64,000 bases of DNA from Nocardioides guangzhouensis (GTDB taxonomy: Bacteria; Actinomycetota; Actinomycetes; Propionibacteriales; Nocardioidaceae). A program made the translations under genes and the position numbers. The notes under the pieces are model-generated. The model had not been told where the DNA came from. It did no database searches and worked only from the letters and a program-made list of their open reading frames with translations. The stretch covers positions 82,398 through 146,397 of the forward strand of contig NZ_SDKM01000010.1 in NCBI RefSeq assembly GCF_004519545.1, written 5' to 3'. This document shows, piece by piece, positions 55,234 through 63,539 of the stretch (position 1 is its first letter; each line of letters starts with the position of its first letter).

Positions 55234-55830
55234 ATGGATCTGGATGAACTGCTGGAGCGTTCGGGCCCGCCGATCTGCACGCGTGGCCACCGCTTGGAGG
55301 TGGAGCTGAGGCGGCTCGTGCGAGACAGCGAGACGACGGCCGGTCGGCGGCGCCGCTCGGTGCGCCTGGGCCTGGCCGGTGTGGCGGTCGCCGGTGTCTT
55401 GGGTCTCGCTCCGGTGGCGTCGGCGGCCGGCTTGCTGCCGGGGTGGGCGACGTGGAGCACCACCCAGGGCTCGACCTGCGAGCTCCAGCTCGACGTAGGC
55501 CTGCGCAGAGACGGGGACGGTGAGCTCATCACTGAGACGTTCACGGACGCCGAGCAGCGCGCCACCTACGCGGCAGCCCGAGAGTTCCTGACGGCGTTCG
55601 ACTACGACTCCGTCGACCGGGACGCCGCAATCGCCGAGTGGCAGGCGCAGGAGGCACACATCCGGGCTGGACAGCGGCCAGGCGATCGTCAGCCGGCACT
55701 GCAGGGCGACGACCTGGAGGTCACCGCGGTGTTGACCCAGGTGGTCAACCGGCTCCGGGACCACCTGCACGGGCGGGGCCTCGACATCCGCGCCATCATG
55801 GTGAGCGCCGGCAACCGGTGCACCCGGTGA
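55234..55830 (+). CDS. Membrane protein co-encoded with a sigma factor, possible anti-sigma factor
   Basis: The 198-residue protein has a helical, charged N-terminus of about 42 residues (with Cys15), a basic RRRRS stretch, one hydrophobic segment (LGLAGVAVAGVLGLAPVASAAGLL) and an exported C-terminal domain with two Cys. The order N-terminal inside, C-terminal outside is inferred from charge. Its stop overlaps the GTG of a sigma-factor gene (GTGA), so it may hold that factor inactive. It lacks a clear zinc-binding anti-sigma motif. ATG 55234 follows GGAGGAG. Confidence 0.7.
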   Translation: MDLDELLERSGPPICTRGHRLEVELRRLVRDSETTAGRRRRSVRLGLAGVAVAGVLGLAPVASAAGLLPGWATWSTTQGSTCELQLDVGLRRDGDGELITETFTDAEQRATYAAAREFLTAFDYDSVDRDAAIAEWQAQEAHIRAGQRPGDRQPALQGDDLEVTAVLTQVVNRLRDHLHGRGLDIRAIMVSAGNRCTR

Positions 55831-56345
55831 CGCCCCCTTCGCGGCCGCAGCAGCGCGCCGAGCTCCGGGGCGCGCTGCGCGCCAACTCCGAGGCACTCCT
55901 GGCCTACTTCGAGCGGCGGGTGAGCCCACGCGAGGACGCCGCCGACCTGCTCGGCGACACCATGCTCCACGTCTGGCGCCGGCGTCGCGACCTACCTCCC
56001 GGCGACGCGACCCAGCAGCGGATGTGGCTGTTCACCATCGCGGGACGCGTGCTGGCCAACCACCGCCGGTCGTCGCGGCGACGCCTCGCCCTGACCGAGC
56101 GGCTACGGACACACCTCACCGATGCGGGCGCCGTCCCTGACCCCACCGAGGCGAACGCGGTCCGGGACGCCGTCCTGCGGCTGCCGCCCAGGCATCGAGA
56201 GATCGTCACGCTCGTCCACTGGGACGGGTTCACCCTCGCGGAGGCCGCCGAGGTCCTCGGCCTCAACCAGTCCACCGCCCGCAGCCGGTACGCCGCAGCG
56301 CGCACGAAGCTCAAGAACGCCCTGATGGAGCCGAGCCGCACCTGA
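55827..56345 (+). CDS. ECF-type RNA polymerase sigma factor
   Basis: The 172-residue protein has region 2 (LLAYFERRVSPREDAADLLGDTMLHVWRRRRDLP, MWLFTIAGRVLANHRRSSRRR) and region 4 (AVLRLPPRHREIVTLVHWDGFTLAEAAEVLGLNQSTARSRYAAARTKLKNAL). The start is GTG 55827, overlapping the upstream stop. The gene order, partner first and sigma factor second, is unlike most sigma/anti-sigma pairs. Its promoters cannot be recognised here. Confidence 0.9.
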   Translation: MTPPSRPQQRAELRGALRANSEALLAYFERRVSPREDAADLLGDTMLHVWRRRRDLPPGDATQQRMWLFTIAGRVLANHRRSSRRRLALTERLRTHLTDAGAVPDPTEANAVRDAVLRLPPRHREIVTLVHWDGFTLAEAAEVLGLNQSTARSRYAAARTKLKNALMEPSRT

Positions 56346-56407
56346 CCCGACGTGCCGTGCGTTGCGCGGCCGACAACCATGCTGGCCCGGTCGTCCCCCA
56401 ACGCGGC

Positions 56408-56560
56408 ATGCGAACCCACACCGGGAACCCAGGTCATCCTGCTCGTCCACGGCCTCGACATCCGAGTCGTCGACGCCATCACCGGCGAGCTCCTCCGCGA
56501 AGTCACCCTCGACCCAAGCGGCGACTACCAACCCACCGGAGTACCAAGGGACCCACATGA
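56408..56560 (+). pseudogene. Decayed 3' end of an IS481-type transposase
   Basis: The segment reads MRTHTG, then after one extra A (56426) TQVILLVHGLDIRVVDAITG and onward to DYQPTGV, then after one missing base near 56544 KGPT and stop (56558-56560). Joined, this is the usual C-terminus of actinobacterial IS481/integrase-core transposases. Two frameshifts and loss of the rest make it a remnant. The reconstruction is from recalled family sequence. Confidence 0.65.
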
Positions 56561-56562
56561 GC

Positions 56563-56596
56563 AACTCCCGAACCCACGATCGTGGGTCCGGGAGTT
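56563..56596. terminator. 34-nt palindrome after the transposase remnant
   Basis: The arms AACTCCCGAACCCACGA and TCGTGGGTCCGGGAGTT pair over 17 bp with one mismatch and no loop bases except the centre. It starts 2 nt after the remnant stop and probably served as the element's own terminator. Confidence 0.6.
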
Positions 56597-56621
56597 CCCG
56601 ATCTCTTGAGAGATCACAGTC

Positions 56622-56657
56622 GTAGGCCCTGTGGGACTCGAACCCACAACCAACGGA
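56622..56657 (-). pseudogene. tRNA 3'-end remnant, copy 2
   Basis: On the minus strand it reads GTTGGTTGTGGGTTCGAGTC then CCACAGGGCCTAC: an intact T arm (GTGGG-TTCGAGT-CCCAC) and acceptor strand AGGGCCT without the 5' part of a tRNA. It is a direct repeat of 53587-53621, about 3.0 kb away. It lies 25 nt after the IS-remnant palindrome. Confidence 0.6.
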
Positions 56658-57264
56658 AACCTCCCGAAGCCCGCGCGATCTCGAGTCCAGGGTCGCCCCA
56701 CGCGTGGAGGGGTGCGCGTGGCTACCGGTTGTTCCTGACCTCCGCCGGCTCACGAGTGCCACGACGAGTGCCACGGCTGCCAGACCGCCGCCAGGGGAGA
56801 GCCACCGACCCGATAGCCAGCCCAGTTGCTCGGCAGTGGTCGGGGTCAAGGGTGGCAGGAGGTCATCGCGGAGCGACACGAAGTGCCCTTGATGCCGGCC
56901 GGTGCCGTGCAGACCGTTGGGGATCGGGTCGGCGGCTCGGTGGCGAGCGAGGTTTCGGCGGCAAGCCCGAGCACGCGGATCGTGGGCACTCGTCTGAGGG
57001 CGGAGCGCCCTCGCGCCGCAGGCGCGCTTGAGCCAGCAAGGAAAGTCGTAACCGATCCGGATGATCACACGGATGATCACACGGATGAGCAGGCGTGTCC
57101 CACGAGTCGGTGGATTCCGAGCCCCTGACGCCGATGGCCCGAGCCGCGCGCCGTCCCGGCATAGGATGTTTCGTCGCGCGGACCCGCTGGCTCAGAAGCG
57201 CAGCCGGCCCTTCAAACTCGGCCGCTGAACGCGGAGTCCTACGCTGACGCCCGTTGACCCCAAA
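56658..57264. other. Stretch without a supported gene
   Basis: A minus-strand GTG at 56879 opens a frame with one hydrophobic segment (GGLAAVALVVALVS) that runs on through the tRNA remnant and antisense to the transposase tail, so it can at most be a truncated gene. A 12-bp tandem repeat CGGATGATCACA lies at 57058-57089 (two full copies and a part). Nothing else is recognisable. Confidence 0.45.
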
Positions 57265-57516
57265 GTGTTGGTGCAGGCGATCGCGATTGCGTTCATGAGC
57301 TACGACAAAGTCGGGGGAGAGGACGTCAACCCTGATTGGGCGGTCAAGATCATGGAGGACCTGACCCACACGTTGAGCCAGTTGTCCAACGACGACCGGG
57401 GACAGTTCCGGACAGACCTGGAAGCGCTCGCGGCTGACCTCTCCGCCGACCCGTTCCACGACCATTGGCGCAACTACTACCGAGATCTCCCAGGTCTCCT
57501 CGGATGGACTAACTGA
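57265..57516 (+). CDS. Small soluble hypothetical protein
   Basis: The 83-residue protein is helical and acidic (VQAIAIAFMSYDKVGGEDVN, VKIMEDLTHTLSQLSNDDRGQFRTDLEALAADL) and ends in aromatic DHWRNYYRDLPGLLGW. Its composition looks like a real protein, unlike the neighbouring frames. GTG 57265 is taken as start; the frame is open a few codons upstream and no strong ribosome site is seen. No family is recognised. It resembles immunity-type or SMI-like small proteins only in general character. Confidence 0.55.
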   Translation: MLVQAIAIAFMSYDKVGGEDVNPDWAVKIMEDLTHTLSQLSNDDRGQFRTDLEALAADLSADPFHDHWRNYYRDLPGLLGWTN

Positions 57517-57738
57517 ATCGGAGCCAGCCCAAACCGGCCGGACAGGAAGAGCACTCACAACGGAGGAACGGATCGCTGCAGATCCGTGCGCAGGGCTGAT
57601 GAGTCGCGCATGCTGTGCCCATGTCGGCGACGTTGACTCACCGGTCGGTTGAGATGAGTCCTTGCGCCCATGCGCCGCGTCCGCGCCTCAAGGAAGAGGT
57701 CACCGCACCCCGCAACGGCCGACGGTTGCCTGGCGCGG

Positions 57739-60093
57739 TCAGTCGAGCAGGAACCAGCCGCGCACTTGCGCCTCGTGGTCGAGGTAGCGATCCCCGGAGA
57801 CGTCCACGATCACCTTGTCGATGCTGCCGCCGATGAAGGAGTACGGCGCGGTGTACGCCGGGGTCACCGGTGAAGCGTCGTCGCGGCCCACGCACAGCCC
57901 GTCGCCGACCGCGCAGAACGGGCCCGGCTGGGTCACGATCTCGTCGCTGCCCACGGCCGTGCCGTCGACGTACAGGGTGAGGGTGCCCCGTGCCCCTGCC
58001 ATCATCGGGTCCTCGTTGCGGCCGGTGGCGACGAACTCGGCGGTGACGACGTGCGGGCCGGGCTCCAGGTCCCGGTCGGAGGCGATGGTTTGCAGGTGCG
58101 TCCCCACCCAGTTGAACGCGTAGGTGGGTCTCCGGTCCTGGACGTAGAGGCTGTGCCCGCCGGTCAGCCCGCCGTGCGCGAACAGCACTCCGCAGGCATC
58201 CGGTGTGGTGACGTGCATGCCCGCCGAGATCGTGTAGGAGCGGCCGGCGATCGCGACGGCGGACTGCTCGGGGACGGGTGCGCAGTCGGGGTAGTAGACG
58301 TAGCGGTCACGGGGCGGGGCGCCGCTGGGGCGCTCGGCGAGGGCCTGCTCGAGCGCGGTGCGGTCGTCGAGGGGCAGGCCGTTGTACTGCTCGGCGAGCT
58401 CGAACCAGTGCGCCTTCATCCGCTCCAGTCGCTCCGGCTCCTGGGCGGCCACGTTCCGGGACTGCGACCGGTCGACCTCGATGTGGTAGAGCTCCCAGGC
58501 GTCTTGGTCGAACTTCCCCCAGCCGCTGAGCGGAGGGTGCAGGGTGCAGGCGAGCCACCCCTCCTCGTACAGCGCCCGCTGGCCGAGCATCGCGTAGAAC
58601 TGCGTGCGCTTGGCCGGCGCATCCTCGTCGGTCAGCGAGGCCCGGAAGCTCTCGCCTTCGATCGGACTCTGGTCGAATCCGTTCAGTGAGGCGGGTGCGG
58701 TGATGCCGATGAGGTCGTAGATCGTGGGTACCACGTCGACCGCGTGCACGTACTGCGTGCGGGGCGTGGCCTGGGCCGGCACCCTCGCCGGCCACGAGAC
58801 CATGCACATGTCTGCGATCCCGCCCTCGAAGCCCGCCCACCGCTTCCAGTACGGGAACGGGGTGTCGAAGGCCCACGCCCACCCGGTGTTGTAGTGGTTG
58901 TACGACATCGGGCCACCGAGTTCGTCGATGTGCTCGAGGGTCAGCTTGGTTGGGGTGGGGACGCCGTTGAAGAAGCGCCACTCGTTGAACGTCCCGTTGG
59001 GTCCGCCCTCGCCGCTGGCCCCGTTGTCGGAGATCACCACAATGATCGTGTTGTCCAACTCGCCCGAGGACTCGAGGAAGTCGACGACCCTGCCCACCTG
59101 GTCGTCGGTGTACTCGACGTAACCCGCGAACACCTCGGCCATCCGGACGAAGAGGCGCTTCTCGTCCTCGCTGAGGGAGTCCCAGGGTCGCACGGTGTCG
59201 AGCAGCGGCCAGGGCTGGCCGTCGGGCCCGGTCGTGGCGGGCTCCCCGTGCGGGTTGATCCCGGACAGCTCGGTGTCCTCGGGCAGCAGCCCGAGCTCCT
59301 TCTGCCGGGCCAGGATGGAGTTCCGGATCGCTTCGTAGCCCTCGTCGAAGACGCCCTTGTACTTGTCGGACCATTCCTGGAACACGTGGTGCGGTGCGTG
59401 CGCGGCGTCGAGAGAGAAGTACAGGAAGAAGGGTTTCTCTGGCTCGACGACCTTGGCGTCGCGGATGAACTCGATCGCCCTGTCCGAGAGGTCCTTGGCG
59501 ATGTGATAGCCCTCCTCGGGCGTCGCCGGCGGCTCCACGGGGTGGTTGTCGTGGACCAGGTCCGGGTACCAGCAACTGGACTCGCCGCCCAGGAACCCGT
59601 AGAAGCGCTCGAACCCGCGACCCAGCGGCCAGCGCTTCTTCCAGGCCGCCATGCCGGTCTCGTCACCCGGGGTGAGGTGCCACTTGCCGACGCAGTAGGT
59701 GTTGTAGCCGTGCTCGAGGAGGACCTCGGAGAGGAACCCGTTCTCGAACGGGATCCGGGTGGAGATGCCGGGGAAGCCCGCGCCGAACTCGGCGATCGTC
59801 GCCATCCCGTTGGAGGTCGCGTTGCGTCCGGTGAGGAGCGAAGCGCGGGTGGGGGAGCAGAGCGCGGTCGTGTGGAAGTTGGAGTAGCGCACACCACGGT
59901 CCGCTATGCGGTTCATGGTCGGGGTCTTCACCGGGCCGCCGAAGCAGTCCATGGTCCCGTAGCCCACGTCGTCCCAGACGATGAACACCACGTTGGGCGC
60001 ACCGGCCGGCGGCTTCGGTGCGAGGAAGGGCTCCCAGTCCGGGACGGAGTCCCGGATGTCGAGCTCGATCCGGCCGGCGAAGTCCCTGGTCAT
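57739..60093 (-). CDS. Arylsulfatase
   Basis: The 784-residue sulfatase has the formylglycine motif CSPTR with Cys79, metal-site Asp pair in VIWDDVGYGTMD (41-42), GKWHLTPGD, HAPHHVFQEW and SDNGASGEGG. No signal peptide is seen, so it is probably cytoplasmic or exported by another route. The C-terminal 180 residues form a beta-sandwich with a lectin-like pattern. It needs a formylglycine-generating enzyme not in the window. It is last in a minus-strand operon, 11 nt after a small charged protein and downstream of DUF6325. Confidence 0.93.
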   Translation of the reverse strand: MTRDFAGRIELDIRDSVPDWEPFLAPKPPAGAPNVVFIVWDDVGYGTMDCFGGPVKTPTMNRIADRGVRYSNFHTTALCSPTRASLLTGRNATSNGMATIAEFGAGFPGISTRIPFENGFLSEVLLEHGYNTYCVGKWHLTPGDETGMAAWKKRWPLGRGFERFYGFLGGESSCWYPDLVHDNHPVEPPATPEEGYHIAKDLSDRAIEFIRDAKVVEPEKPFFLYFSLDAAHAPHHVFQEWSDKYKGVFDEGYEAIRNSILARQKELGLLPEDTELSGINPHGEPATTGPDGQPWPLLDTVRPWDSLSEDEKRLFVRMAEVFAGYVEYTDDQVGRVVDFLESSGELDNTIIVVISDNGASGEGGPNGTFNEWRFFNGVPTPTKLTLEHIDELGGPMSYNHYNTGWAWAFDTPFPYWKRWAGFEGGIADMCMVSWPARVPAQATPRTQYVHAVDVVPTIYDLIGITAPASLNGFDQSPIEGESFRASLTDEDAPAKRTQFYAMLGQRALYEEGWLACTLHPPLSGWGKFDQDAWELYHIEVDRSQSRNVAAQEPERLERMKAHWFELAEQYNGLPLDDRTALEQALAERPSGAPPRDRYVYYPDCAPVPEQSAVAIAGRSYTISAGMHVTTPDACGVLFAHGGLTGGHSLYVQDRRPTYAFNWVGTHLQTIASDRDLEPGPHVVTAEFVATGRNEDPMMAGARGTLTLYVDGTAVGSDEIVTQPGPFCAVGDGLCVGRDDASPVTPAYTAPYSFIGGSIDKVIVDVSGDRYLDHEAQVRGWFLLD

Positions 60094-60104
60094 CCCGGGG
60101 ATCC

Positions 60105-60266
60105 TCAGCGACGGTCGCGACGGTCGTCGCGCCGGTCCTCGCGGCGGTCACCGCGACGGCGTACCCCGTGGACGACGACGGCTGTCGTGCCCACGGTGGC
60201 CGCGGTGCGGGCCACCGGGGCGCCGATCACGCCTCGGCGTGCTGCGCGTGCTGGACGGAGCGGCAT
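60105..60266 (-). CDS. Small charged protein linked to DUF6325
   Basis: The 53-residue protein has a basic head, a weakly hydrophobic middle (GVIGAPVARTAATVGTTAVVVHGV) and a tail of alternating Arg/Asp/Glu (RRRGDRREDRRDDRRDRR). Small proteins of this plan often follow DUF6325 genes. ATG 60266 begins 1 nt after the DUF6325 stop, showing tight coupling. Its function is unknown; membrane association is a guess. Confidence 0.65.
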   Translation of the reverse strand: MPLRPARAARRGVIGAPVARTAATVGTTAVVVHGVRRRGDRREDRRDDRRDRR

Positions 60267-60267
60267 G

Positions 60268-60732
60268 TCAGTTTCCTTCCTCTGCGGAGATCTCGGCCTC
60301 GATGGAGGCGGCGATGGCCTGGATGGGGATGCGTCCGCTGGCGATGAGCTGGCCGCCCGCTCGCCGGGCAGCGCTCGCGAACGGGGCGGCCCAGCAGTTC
60401 TCCCAGACCAGGACGCCGGCGACGCTGCCGGGAAGCATCGCCGCCGCGAGGTGCTCGACGTCGTCGGCGGCGAGGATCTCAGCGATGGTCGCCTCGAGTG
60501 CGCGGATGTCGTCCGTACCGGGGATGTCGTCGATCTCGAGGGCGTCAACGGACCCGTCGTCGCTCTTCTGCAGGATCAGCATGTCGAGGATCCGGATGGT
60601 GCCGGCCTCCGACATCCGGGTCAGCTCGTCGGCCATCTCGCCGGTAAAATTCTGCGCCCCGGCCGGGAACTCCACCACCAGGTAGTCCACCGGTCCGAGC
60701 TCGTCGAGTGTCACGTCGTTGCTCTCTTGCAT
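60268..60732 (-). CDS. DUF6325 family protein
   Basis: The 154-residue protein has the DUF6325 segments LGPVDYLVVEFPAG, IRILDMLILQKSDDGSVDALEI, AAAMLPGSVAGVLVWENCWA and SGRIPIQAI. It is soluble and alpha/beta, with unknown role. ATG 60732 follows AGGAGGAGG. It heads an operon with a small charged protein and an arylsulfatase, and the three may act together in a stress or envelope role, an inference from position only. Confidence 0.85.
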   Translation of the reverse strand: MQESNDVTLDELGPVDYLVVEFPAGAQNFTGEMADELTRMSEAGTIRILDMLILQKSDDGSVDALEIDDIPGTDDIRALEATIAEILAADDVEHLAAAMLPGSVAGVLVWENCWAAPFASAARRAGGQLIASGRIPIQAIAASIEAEISAEEGN

Positions 60733-61094
60733 GGCTCCTCCTCCTCGGGGTCCCGGCCATGGGCGGGGCCGCGCCTGCGCCGGCCACAAGGAGGGTCGGG
60801 TGTGCTGACGAGCACCCGCACTTGGAGCCTCCACCCTGACCCCGCGTTGGGGCATCACCCGGAGCGGATGGTCCGACCGTCGGCCGCCGAGGTTGCGTCG
60901 CACAGGCTTCGCGTGGACGCCTGACCCGACGTGGGGCCCTCCGGACACCCAAGCTCTTGGGGTCAGATCAGGCCGAGCCCGCGAGCCCGGTTCACAGCCG
61001 CACTTGCCGGGCACGCACGGCGCGGACATGGCTTCGGAGGATGCGGCGGCTTGGGAGATAGCGGGACCGGTGAACTGAGGAGGATGCTTGGGCA
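60733..61094. other. Divergent intergenic region between DUF6325 and ClC genes
   Basis: These 362 bases must hold promoters for both flanking genes. The palindrome CCCAAG-CT-CTTGGG lies near 60949-60962. AGGAGG precedes the ClC gene. No coding sequence or RNA is evident. Confidence 0.5.
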
Positions 61095-62519
61095 ATGGCG
61101 CGATGGCTGACTGACTCACGATCAGGTCGTCGACGACGGGGCGTGGGGATGAGCGAATCGCACGGCCCGACGGGCCCGTCACGGCACCCGACAGATGCCG
61201 GAGCTGACCCGGGCATGGATCCGGTTGCGGTCATCCGGTCGAGGGCCTACCTGTCCGCACTGGCACTCGCGGCGATCCTGGGTGTACCTGTCTCCGCGGT
61301 TGCCTACGGGTTCCTGGCGTTGACCACCCGGTTGCAGCAGCTGATCTTCGAGGATCTGCCCGACCAGCTGGTCAGCGGCTCCGTGCCCGCGTGGTGGCCG
61401 GTGCCGTGGTTGGTGCTGTGCGGGCTGTTGACCGGCATGGTTATCCGCTATCTCCCGGGCAACGGCGGACACTCACCCGCCTTCGGCTTCCAGACAGGCG
61501 GCGGACCGGTGAACGGCCCGCAGCTGGTCGACGTCACCCTGGCCGCCCTGACCACGCTCAGCCTGGGCGCCGTCCTCGGACCGGAGGCACCCCTGATCGC
61601 GATCGGCGGCGGGCTCGGAGCCCTGGCCGTGCACCTGGTGAAGAAGGACGCACCGCCGATGGCGCTGACCATCATGGCCTCGGCCGGCAGCTTCGCAGCC
61701 ATCAGCACCCTGCTCGGCTCGCCAGTGCTCGGGGCGTTCCTGATCATGGAGGCTGCCGGCCTCGGCGGGATGACATTGAGCCTGGTGGCCCTGCCTGGAC
61801 TGCTCGCCTCCGGCATCGGCGCCCTCGTCTTCCTGGGGCTCGACAACTGGACCGGGCTGGGCGATTTCTCCCTCGCGCTCACCTCCGTCCCACCCTTGGT
61901 GGACCCGACCGTCGCCACGTTGTGCTGGGCCGCCGCCATGGGAGTCGGCTGTGCCCTGCTCGCCTATGTGATCCGCTGGATCGGGCTCTCACTGCGGCCG
62001 ATCGTGCACCTCAACCGGGTGCTCGTCACCGCGACTCTGGGCCTGATCATCGGGCTGACCGCGATGGCCTACGACCTGATCTCCGGCAACAGCTTCACCG
62101 AAGTGCTCTTCTCCGGACAAGACGCCCTGCCCGAGCTGGTCCAGAACGCCGCCGACTACTCGGTGGGTGTGCTCATCCTGCTCATCGCCTGCAAGATGCT
62201 CGCCTACGGCCTCTCGCTGAGCGCCTTCAGGGGCGGCCCTGTCTTCCCGTCCATGTTCATCGGGGCCGCCCTCGGGATCGCGGTGAGCGGACTGCCAGGC
62301 ATGAGCCTCTCGCCAGCGATCGGCATGGGAATCGGCGCCATGTGCAGCGCAATGCTGAGGCTGCCGTTGACCTCCACCCTGCTCGCAGTCCTCCTGCTCG
62401 GCGCCGACGGCGCCGCCGTCACCCCCGAGATTGTGGTTGCCGTGGTCGTCGCGTTCGTCGTCACCTTCGTGCTACCGACCCCGGGGCCTCCGGCGCCGGA
62501 GGACAGCCGCGCTGGTTGA
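61095..62519 (+). CDS. ClC-family chloride channel/transporter
   Basis: The 474-residue membrane protein has about ten to twelve helices (from AYLSALALAAILGVPVSAVAY) and the ClC segments GPEAPLIAIGGGLG (gating Glu in place of the usual GREGP/GKEGP) and FRGGPVFPSMFIGAALG. The usual GSGIP motif reads GNGGHSP. ATG 61095 has AGGAGG about 12 nt upstream; ATG 61149 is an alternative that drops an Arg-rich leader. It may carry chloride or another anion. It is divergent from the sulfatase operon. Confidence 0.88.
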   Translation: MARWLTDSRSGRRRRGVGMSESHGPTGPSRHPTDAGADPGMDPVAVIRSRAYLSALALAAILGVPVSAVAYGFLALTTRLQQLIFEDLPDQLVSGSVPAWWPVPWLVLCGLLTGMVIRYLPGNGGHSPAFGFQTGGGPVNGPQLVDVTLAALTTLSLGAVLGPEAPLIAIGGGLGALAVHLVKKDAPPMALTIMASAGSFAAISTLLGSPVLGAFLIMEAAGLGGMTLSLVALPGLLASGIGALVFLGLDNWTGLGDFSLALTSVPPLVDPTVATLCWAAAMGVGCALLAYVIRWIGLSLRPIVHLNRVLVTATLGLIIGLTAMAYDLISGNSFTEVLFSGQDALPELVQNAADYSVGVLILLIACKMLAYGLSLSAFRGGPVFPSMFIGAALGIAVSGLPGMSLSPAIGMGIGAMCSAMLRLPLTSTLLAVLLLGADGAAVTPEIVVAVVVAFVVTFVLPTPGPPAPEDSRAG

Positions 62520-62882
62520 CATGGCTCGCGGCCAGGACGCTCACCTCGTGCTCGTTCCAAGGGTCACGATTCCGTCCGCCCTGACTCTGCGATGCCGCGT
62601 CCGCTCGTCGGTATGAGAGCGGTAATCGTGGCGCGTACGTGTCGCGTCGGCCGGTTGTGCTGCTGCGGTAGTCCGTTGGTGACCAGTCCGCCGGTGCACC
62701 TGGGTAGGTCCGCGGCCGCTACCGCCAGCGCGACGAGGGCTGTGGAATCATCAGGATCGTCTCTACGAACGTGTTCGGGCTCAGCATCCTGGGACGACTC
62801 GCGATCGGCGGCGCGACGCTGATGAGTCATTCATCCACGATCGCTCCCACACAGCGGCGGAGCACGAAGCGAGGGAGAGGGC
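62520..62882. other. Stretch without a supported gene
   Basis: These 363 bases between the ClC gene and the next membrane-protein gene contain no frame with family features. The ribosome site GAGGGAGAGG for the next gene lies at its end. I see no terminator hairpin after the ClC stop. Confidence 0.5.
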
Positions 62883-63539
62883 ATGAGTTCTCCATCGGTC
62901 GAGCTGACCGCCCGATTCTGGCGGAGCCGCCGCTCCGCAGCCATCGCGGGCATCGTGTTTGCCCTGCTCCTGATGGCTGCCATCTCGATGATGCGTGTCG
63001 CGTTTTCCGAGGAGAGCCTCGAGTCGCTTCGAGCCGACGAAGGCAAGCGGACCCTGATCCGGCTGAGTCTCCACCTCGTGCCGTTCTCTGGCATCGCGTT
63101 CCTCTGGTTCATCGGGGTCGTCCGCGACCAACTCGGTGAGGTCGAGGATCGGCTCTTCTCCACGGTGTTCCTCGGCAGCGGCCTGCTGTTCCTGGCCATG
63201 CTCTTCGATGCCGCCGTCACCGCCCACAGCCTGCTGGGCATGCTCGCCGCATCGCAGACAAGTCCAGACCTCTTGGAGTCCACTCGCCTCACGAGCCAGA
63301 CCCTCATGACGGTGTACGCCATGCGCATGGCCGCCGTGTTCACCATCTCGGTGAGCACGGTCGGTCTCAGGACGTCCGCAGTTCCGCGTTGGGTCGCGTT
63401 CCTCGGCTACCTTGTCGCGCTGGTCCTGCTCGTGGCCGCGGGGCGACAGCAGTGGACCCAACTCCTGTTCCCGCTCTGGGTGCTGCTTCTCAGTGTCGTC
63501 ATCCTGGTCTGGCGTCCCACCGAGAGCCGGGCCGCCTGA
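62883..63539 (+). CDS. Integral membrane protein of unknown function
   Basis: The 218-residue protein has about five helices: AAIAGIVFALLLMAAISMM, LHLVPFSGIAFLWFIGVV, VFLGSGLLFLAMLFDAAVT, MAAVFTISVSTVGL and WVAFLGYLVALVLLVA, with a last segment LFPLWVLLLSVVILVW. The N-terminal part (ELTARFWRSRR) is cytoplasmic. ATG 62883 follows GAGGGAGAGGGC. No family is named. Confidence 0.8.
   Translation: MSSPSVELTARFWRSRRSAAIAGIVFALLLMAAISMMRVAFSEESLESLRADEGKRTLIRLSLHLVPFSGIAFLWFIGVVRDQLGEVEDRLFSTVFLGSGLLFLAMLFDAAVTAHSLLGMLAASQTSPDLLESTRLTSQTLMTVYAMRMAAVFTISVSTVGLRTSAVPRWVAFLGYLVALVLLVAAGRQQWTQLLFPLWVLLLSVVILVWRPTESRAA

Noticed and set aside
56103..57080. 325-codon minus-strand frame
   Set aside because: It passes through the sigma factor, transposase tail and tRNA remnant in antisense. 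Only a short hydrophobic piece near 56879 looks protein-like.
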